Source of the DNA: Conchocele bisecta
Lineage: Eukaryota > Mollusca > Bivalvia > Lucinida > Thyasiridae
Length of the DNA: 64,000 nucleotides
Reading direction: 5' to 3'
Assembly (NCBI GenBank): GCA_029237695.1
Contig: CM055267.1
Span: 7,462,036 to 7,526,035, forward strand
The notes below the pieces were generated by a model. The model was given only the letters and a program-made list of their open reading frames with translations, was not told the origin of the DNA and did not search any database. Each line of letters starts with the position of its first letter. Within the stretch, counting starts at the first letter, position 1. The position numbers were made by a program, and so were the translations under genes. Positions 12,501-21,500 of this stretch are shown piece after piece.

Positions 12501-15500
12501 TGGAAATGATTCTGAAGTGCTGTCAAAGCATGTTGTAAATTATTCTAAAGTGCTATCAAAGCATGTTTTTGATGATAAAAATGGAAAATATAAAATAAAC
12601 AGCAGACAATAAAAAAATTAAGATAGCGGTCTAAGGATTAATGTTAAATTTACAGACTCATAATTGTGTACTTACGAACATTTTAGTTGTACAAAGTTTA
12701 GTGAAACGGCCCCCTGGTCACTGGTACATTTGGTTCCAACTTTTCATTACGTGTCACAAAAGAGAGATAAGGTCATCAAAACTAAACAAACATTATTGTC
12801 GGGATCTGCAATGGCTGCTATGCTAAATGTCAGAGTCAAATGGCATAGAAAATGGTAGAAATCAACCGGCAATAATGACTGTGAACGGTGTGATTTTCTG
12901 ATATGCAAACCATATCGTTGTGGCCTCTATATTACAGTCGCAGCCGCCCCAGATTGTGATATCGGACAAGGATGACGTCGCCCGACGGTCCAGCAGCAAC
13001 ATGGAAAGTCGGGAGACCGTGAGCCCCAGCGACACGCAGGACGATGTTTCCGAGATCACTATGGACAATGACTCCATGCACAGGTACGGCATGGTATCAC
13101 CAGCCAGTACTATGAATGCAAGGCGCATGATTCAGGCGCTCAATCACATCTTAGCATAGGGACTATCAGGACCTGCACTTCTTCAGATTTCTCAACAGAA
13201 AAAAACACCCCCTTTTCATAAATGGACTAGTCTGACAAATCATTTTTCGATGATTTGATTTCGGAAATTTTTCAAAATCCATTCCAGTTATTTAGGGATG
13301 AAAAGAGTTTAAAACACCAAAATTATAGTACATGTATTTGGTATGCCATATACATGGTATGTCGCTGTGACTGTCGAAATGGAGTTTATGTGTTCAGCGA
13401 CCAGTGTAGATCCAGATCAGCCTGTGCATCCAGTCTGACAGGATCTGCACTGTTCGCCATTCCATCAATGAACACCCATCATACTTCTAGCAAGCAATAT
13501 AGATAATTACCAGTACAATATAGATAATTACCAGTACAATATAGATAATTCAATATAGATAATTACCAGTACAATATAGATAATCCAGTACAATATAGAT
13601 AATTACCAGTACAATATAGATAATTACCAGGGCCTGGTTGCTCAAAGCTTCTGTTAGCTTAACAGACTATTAAATCCTTAGCATTGCTAAGGATTTAACA
13701 GTTAAGCTAACAGAGGTTTTGAGCAACCAGGCCCAGACTGCATGAGAGTGCTATTTGATCAGGAGCTACACTACGCAGAAATCCCATAAGACCCGTTTCT
13801 CCAATCAGAGCCGCATATCACCAACATCCTTCTTAGCCAGCTGTCTGTTCCTGTATGTAGCTATACAGTGGAACCTCTCTAAACCGGACACCAAGAAAAC
13901 ACCTGTGATCTTATGTTTGATGAGTTTCTTGGTCATTTATCTCAAGTAATAATGTCTGCTATGGCTCAGAATGATCGAATGCCTGATTTACCGTGAAACC
14001 TCCCTAAGCCGGACACCCTGGGAGTCCGGTTTAGAGATGTTCCACTCTATATGGATGACTGAGCATGTACATGTCGTGCCCATACTGCAGTTCGATGGTG
14101 TCGCAGCCCCACAACCCTGACGTCGTAATTGCCGACGAGGGCGAGCCAGACGAGTTTGCTGACATACAGCGCGGCACCAGCATACTCAAGTCGGTAAGAA
14201 ACAATATCAGAAATAAACAAAGTTGTTTTATTGCTCGTTAGAAATAAAAGAAATAAACAAGAAATAAAAAAAAAATTATTTCTTGTAAATGATATAATTT
14301 GACAAGATGAAATGATTGCTGAAAACCACATTCAGAAATAACAAATAATTAAAAACTTACAAAGCTTTGAAATTTTTAATTAGCTGAAATATGCTCATTC
14401 CACTATGATGTCAGCAATGAACAATGGTGTTTTATTATTAATTATATTGATTATTTATTTTTTATCATGTTTATTTACATGAACATTTTAATTGGGTCAT
14501 AATTTTTGGATGGAGGTTTTCTGCATGTGGTTTGTATTTTATTTATGATTCTAACAGTTTACAAAATATCTTGAAAAGTGTATTTTTTTTATTTACTTGC
14601 TCTTTAAGTTCTAGGGAAGAGATTGCAACTACTGAAAGTGAACATAATAATTCTCACATACATAATGATGAGTGGATTGTAGTATTGTAGCAGTATTTGC
14701 CTTGCAGGGTTGGCAACATACTGGTGGAGGGGGTGATGTAAGAACAGGGTCAAAACTAATATTACAGGTGCACCTATAAAATTTACAGGTGGACCTGTAT
14801 ATTTTACAGGTGGACCTGTATATGTTATAGGTGGGCCTGTATATTTTATAGGTGGACCTGTATATTTTATAGGTGGACCTGTATATTTTACAGGTGGACC
14901 TGTATATTTTACAGGTGGACCTGTATATTTATAGGTCCACTTGCATATTTTACAGATGGACCTGCACATTTTTATAGGTTCACTTGCAATTTTAGTTTTG
15001 ACCTCATTCATACACCATAATTATGAGGGGGTGGGTTATAGAGACATACAACACAAGACATACAACACAGTTTATACGCTATGTCAAGTTCGGCAGACCG
15101 GAATTTGATATGCCAGGCGCATGAAGAAATCCTCACTGTATGAACGGCAAAGTCTAATATGTCATGGCTGGGTGTACGCCTGTCACAAAGACGAGGCTGA
15201 TATATGTCATCAGGATGTGTCGGTAAACCAGAATGTGAAGGCCACATCGTGTGAAACACCTTAATTTAAATGTATGTGAAGTTTGAGGAAATACCCTTTT
15301 GTGCTTTGTATAAGGTCATGATATTAAACCCTAATACACAATTCCAATTTCAGCACTCAAGATATCTGCACCAATGCAATATTTCTTGATCTTTGTTCTG
15401 CAATTTCAGTATCAACGAGTGAAGCCACCGAGAAACAGAAGTCCAGCAACGAGACATTCCAAGGGGAGAATCAGAAAGTCACGGCCGGTAAGTTGGTCAA

Positions 15501-18500
15501 ACCTGGCAATAAAAGAAACCATTGAATGGTACAATGTATCCACGGACTGCTTATGTATATATAGTCAACGTAAAGGATCAGTAAAGAGTGTTTCTCATTT
15601 CCTGTCAATGTTATTTAATTATATGTATATAATGTTTTTTAAATCATTTTGTGGCGACTGGATTGGTAGGATACATCACAGACCATTTCAGTTATTTAGG
15701 GGCGAAAGGGTTATGGTTGCGAAGTAGATGCTGATTCAAATATTGTTGAACCTGAAGTTTTTACGTTCCTCAAAATATATGTGACGAGATGATATGGTGA
15801 GGAAGAAAAATAACAACATTTGAATAAACTAACAAAGAGAGATAACTCTAAAATTAGGATAGAGATGTAGGAGTTGTCATTCTTCAACACAACACAACTT
15901 TGGCCTCTCTGTTTTCAGGTTTTGGATCCGAAGGCAAACAAGGACAACACGGTAAATGAAAAGCCAGACGACAGCAGAAAACCTCTACACTCTCCAGCAG
16001 GTACCAGGGCACCTCACAAGTCTCCGGCTGACACAAGGACACCTAACAAGTCTCCGGCTGACACAAGGACACCTAACAAATCTCCGACTGACACAAGGAC
16101 ACCTAACAAGTCTCCGGCTGACACAAGGACACCTAACAAGTCGCCCACTGATACCAGGAAAGCTCCTAACTCGCCAGCTGGTATTAAGAAACCAGTAAAT
16201 AAACTGGATGATAGCAGGAAATCTCAATATGAACCAATCCATGCACGAAAAACAGAATTACTTGATACACCTCGTAGAAAACCTATAGAAACCAACGAAA
16301 AAGTGAAATTCCGCCCATCGGAGCCGAGTCGCCGGTCTCGCCCACTCAGTGCTTCCATTCCAGTGATTTTCGGGTCGCTGGCTGACAGAGTCAAAACAAG
16401 GAGCCACGAAAACCTGTGTGATAAACCTAATGATACAAAAAGTATTTTTAGTGACCTTAAAGACTTGAATGCTATTAAGGATAAACTAGCAACCATTCAA
16501 AGTCAGCAGGACAAACAGCCAGAGTTGCCTTCCAAGTACAAGAAACCATCTGATACGCCGGATAATAAACCCAGTGTAAAGGCCAGTGAGGTGCCATCCT
16601 TGTATAAGAGCAAAGAGTCTCAGAAAGGTGACGGCAGTAACAATGACAAAGGACAAGACTTGCCTTCACTGTATCAGAAAAGTGTTGAGTCCCCCAAACA
16701 CAAACATAGTGAGAATGAAGCGGACAGAAGACTAGATTCGCCAACGCGGTATAAGAAACATAAAGGTTCGCCCGCGGTCAACAAGAAGAAGCTGAGGAAA
16801 CACGAGGGTGAGAGCAGCAGCCTGCCGCGGACGGACACACGGGACGACGACCGCGGTGACGACAGCACCGACCCCAATGATGCCGCCAGGAGCCGGCTGT
16901 CGGCCATCCCCGCTGGCGCACAGAACAATATCTTCTACCTGATTGATCCCACGGTGAAAAACAAGTGCCAGTCTGCAGGGGAACTGGTGGCCAGACAGAA
17001 TGCTCAACACAAACAGTAAGTCACACATCTTGTACCCAGTATTGGGCAATGTTAACATTACCATCTGCATAACTGAATGCAATTCAAATTTAGCCTACCA
17101 GAGCAAGTTTTATAAACCCTATGTTTGTATTCAATAACCAGGGCCCGGTTGCTCTAAACCTCTGTTAGCTTAACAGACTGTTAAATCCTTAGCAATGCTA
17201 AGGATTTAACAGTCTGTTAAGCTAACAGAAGCTTTGAGCAACCGGGCCCAGTTTGTTAGTGTAAACGATTTATGTAGTAGTTTGACGAGGTCAAACTTCA
17301 ATATATCTGTGTACATTCGCCGTATTATTTTGTTGAAGCTGTCATGGATTTTATGATGAATGACAAAAGGACAAAACTTAAGCCACTTTTGTTTTCCAAT
17401 GTTGTGATTCTTAGATTTCTTTCTGATCAGTTGATACTACAGACCACAGGCACATGCAACTGAATTTCAGTCCACTCAAAGTTCCATCAACTGTTACATG
17501 CCAGTCGCCACTATACATTCCAACCTGTCTGCGCAGCAAATATGAGACACGCCATACAATTTTGTACCTAAGAAAATGTGCGATATCTCATGAAATATAT
17601 TTACAAAATTTACGACATTTTCCTTAAATGACGTTGAAATATGACAGAATTTTCATAGCAATTGCGGAATACTGTTCTCATAGGCCGACAACTTGGAATA
17701 GAGCGCCTGCCGTTCAATTGCATGTACATATATCAATTTGTTGGTACTATCATAGAGATATTCCATGTGCATTACACTGACTTTAAACGTAAGCTAAGTA
17801 CATGTACTTGGAATCGTGTGTATGTTACTTTTAACATTTTCCACTTATTTTTTCAGGAAATCGGAAGAAACATCAGGTAAATATGAGAAATTGGTATACT
17901 TTACCAGTTTGGTGAAAAGCAGCCACCATCATAATATCTTGCTAGAATCTTATCAATATTTACTAGGGATGTTATCGAATGCCAAAAACGGTATTCGAAT
18001 ATTCGGTCGAGGTATTCGAATAGTATTCGAATATTCGGAAAACGCTATATTCGGTAGGCAGACGTAGTTACTCCGCTGGTAATCACACTACACTACACGG
18101 TGTGTGCTCTAAATAGCCATTGTTTGCTAGACGGGATCTGGTTCAGATAGCCGCGATTGATGCGTCACAGGTTACAGGTTACATTTCTGTACCTGCGTAG
18201 TTACCGGTAGTTAGAAAATGAAAAAATAAACGGGAAAAAATCGATCTCGATATGAAGGATATATTAAATATAATCCAGTTAACCTGGCCTTACACGACCT
18301 TAGCTGTTGATAGGCCGTTAAGCACCAATATTCAATCAATCACTGGTGTGTGTGTGTGGGGGGGGTGTACATCAGACCACTTTTAATGACTGGAGAAAAC
18401 GAACAAACAAACGCTAATCATCCAAACAGTTTATCAATATTCAACAGAGCATATATGTATGTGAAGAAATGACAAAATTAATCTGACCAGCTTACAGCGT

Positions 18501-21500
18501 ATCGGTGTAGATGTAACGCTCCAGTTACGCTGTGTAATTTGATAGTAAAATTATAATTTCTCCCCAAAATGGCAAGTTATAAGTGCTTTAGAATCGTCTC
18601 AATGAATTAGTCTAAATAAAGTGACTCCCTACGTACTTGTAATTTTTCGAAGACATATTAAAAACATCACGCCTAATTGATCAAACAAATTACACACCGT
18701 ATCTGGAGCGCTGTTAATTATAAATCCCGTGCCAGCTAGGTCACGTGTCGGATTGTTTGGAATTGTCGCCGTAAACGCCTGCGGTGTAAGTTGGCTGGCA
18801 GCCAGTGACACGTGAAATTTACACAAAGTTGAAAGATAACTTTATTGAGTTTATTCTTAGAACACAAAACAAAACAGGGGCAATATACGGCGTTGCGTTA
18901 AGGGTGGTTTTCTCAGATCCAGTTTCATTACTGAATGTATCACGCACAGTTTATCCAACAAATTGTAACTTAATAACTTAATCACTGTTGTCTAAGTCAG
19001 AAATGTGTGAAACCTTGTTCTTATTCAAGAAGATAATTTTGTCCACTATGTCACTGGATAGCCGGTTACGTAGTTTATTCAGTAATAGTCCGGCGGTGGA
19101 GAAAATGCGCTCAGAGGGTACAGAAGTGGCGGGTACAGCGAGAACTTGTCTGGCGATCACGGCGACCCTGGGGAACTTGGTCTCGTTGTGCTTCCACCAC
19201 GACAAGGGGTCAACTTCCGGGTCCGGAGATTCACGTAGGTAGGAACGAAGTTCGTCATTGTCCTCATTCACTGGCGAGTCAAATGTGAGAAAGTTCGGTT
19301 TCCGGCGTTTTGAGGGCGTGGGTTCACACTCGTCGCTGTCACGGGTGGGTAGACGGAGGGGTATCTCGTCCATGCGGGATTCGAGTGTTTCCTCGGCGGT
19401 CTGGCGCTGCAGGCGGTTCAGGAAAGGCAGCCGCTTGTATCGTGGATCCAACAGGGAAGCGATCACCGGTACAGAGGTGGCGGTGTCCACGGACGTCGGC
19501 TTGAAACGGCGATCTAACTCTACACGCATAGTGTCCTTCACTTTCAGAACGAGGCTGCTGTCGTCGTCGATGGGTCTTAGACTGTTGCGTAGGAGGCCGC
19601 ACACAACGGGGTAGATCTGCGAGCTGGAGACGGATTTCTCGGCGCACATGTAGGTAGTCACTTCCGTCAGATCGCCGAACACGGTGGACAGGTCCCCGAT
19701 GATCTCCCACTCGGTGTCTTTGGGAAGTAGATACGTGTCGCTCTTCTTCGTCACCCGTGAGTCCAACATGATGTCTGTGATGACGCGGCGTTGTTCGTGA
19801 AGACGACCCAGCATCATCTGTGTGGAGTTCCAGCGTGTCGTGACATCTTGGATCAGATCGTGTTGTGGTTCCTGGAGGAGTTGTTGTCGTTTCTTCATCT
19901 CGGCTGTTAGTGTGGTTGAATGTTTGAAATGTCCAACTAGTTTCCTACACTTCGCGACGACTTTAGATACGGTGGGTAGTTCCATTGCCGGTTTAATACA
20001 TAACTGTAACGTGTGAGCAAAACATCCCAAATCACTCCAGTCCTCACACTTGTCACCGGCACACTCCATATTTCGCGCATTGTCGTGGACACATGTCTCG
20101 ATTTTTTCCCGGTGAGGCCGAACTCGGAGACGCAGTCTTTAAGCTTGGTGGCGAGATTCTCCCCGGTGTGTCGTTCCGGCATGGCCCTGGTGATCAATAC
20201 GTTGGCTTTCATATCCCAGTCGTCTGTTATATGATGCTCAGTCACCGTGATATAACTCTCGGTCGAATTCGAAGTCCATGTGTCGGTGGTTATCGCGGCC
20301 GATGACACAGATGATAGTTCGTTAATGAGCGCCTCTCTGTCGTCGTCGTACCTCTTCACAATACGCGATCGTACTGTAGCCCGGCACGGCACTGTATATT
20401 CGGGGGCTACATTGGACATGAGCTTCCGGAACCCGGCGCCTTCCACGAAACTGAGGGGTAGATAGTCCGATACAACCATGTCGGCCACTGACTGTGTGAT
20501 CTTTTCACTTTCTGGTCGCGATAACTTTTTCTCGGTCTTGACAAACGATGTCATGGACACTTGTTTCTGACTGTCATTACTGACGTGTGTTGAAGGGTGT
20601 TTGGCGTTTACGTGATTCCGCAGATTTGACGTTGTCCCGCGTAAGTAAGTTCCGCACTACACAGTTGGCACTTTGCCGACTTCTTATCCAGTGATAACTT
20701 GAAATGTCTCCAAACGGCAGACGCTGCAGGTGGCATAATTCCAATATTAAGTGTGTATCCGATTATCAGAATAACTACGTGTTACTTTACAGAAAAGTAA
20801 AACATATCCAGAATGTTGCCATTATATAATCCGTTAACATTTACTCAAATTTGTAATATGGAGTAATTAATTAACGATTAACCAATAAGGTGTTGGAAAT
20901 TGACATCCGTTCGTAATCAGTTTACCGATTGGTCAACCATACCGAATTTGTTCGATTCAATGCACAAATGCAAACGCCCCCATAAAAGACGGTGCCACCG
21001 ACAAACTATCGATAGATCTTACACCAATCAACAACAAACTTCTTCAATCAATACTACAAATGCGTGCCGCTAATACGGAGACCGACGTCATACCTGTTTA
21101 AGCCTGTGTGCCCATCGGCGCTGTACACAAACACGTTAGTTAACGAGTTCGCGGGTTATTGTTTACCGACGATGGCCGACGATGGCTGTCGCAAACTTTC
21201 ACACATCTCAAGATATCAAAGTGTTGACTTTAAATAACGATTAATCCCTTCGGTACACAGAAAATTGATAGAAAAAAAAAAATATTTTTTTTTTTTACTA
21301 TTCGAATAGCAAAACGGTATTCGAATATTCGGACAACAACCGAATATTCGAATATTCGAATATTCGATAACAACCCTAATATTTACACTAGCTTCAACAT
21401 TAAAACTCATAAAACAAGAAAGGTGACTTAAGTTTGATAAACACACAAAGTAAAAGGCAATATACACAAAGACTTAAGAAAGAATGTTAATTATGGTCGT

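Larger units (their letters stand above)
13355..13820. mobile_element. Foldback family A copy carrying a 21-bp array and a nested palindrome
   Basis: Left part gtcgctgtgactgtcgaaat ... caatgaacacccatcat; right part tgcatgagagtgctatttga ... ttctccaatcagagccgcat. Between them the element's own internal caatatagataattaccag has been amplified, and a 109-bp palindrome is inserted. Confidence 0.65.
17956..21386. repeat. 8-bp target-site duplication of the hAT element
   Basis: atatttac at 17956-17963 and again at 21379-21386, immediately outside the terminal inverted repeats. Eight base pairs is the hAT signature. Confidence 0.9.

Noticed and set aside
14604..15011. Minus-strand ORF with VKYTGPP heptad repeats
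   Set aside because: Translation of a 21-bp minisatellite in intron 4; no start context or conserved flank.
15410..15487. Alternative frame of exon 5 (STSEATEKQKSSNETFQGEN)
   Set aside because: Looks plausible alone, but neither exon 4 nor exon 6 has the phase needed to enter and leave it.
19258..20465. Plus-strand ORFs across the hAT element
   Set aside because: Antisense to the transposase, arising from its GC-rich codons.
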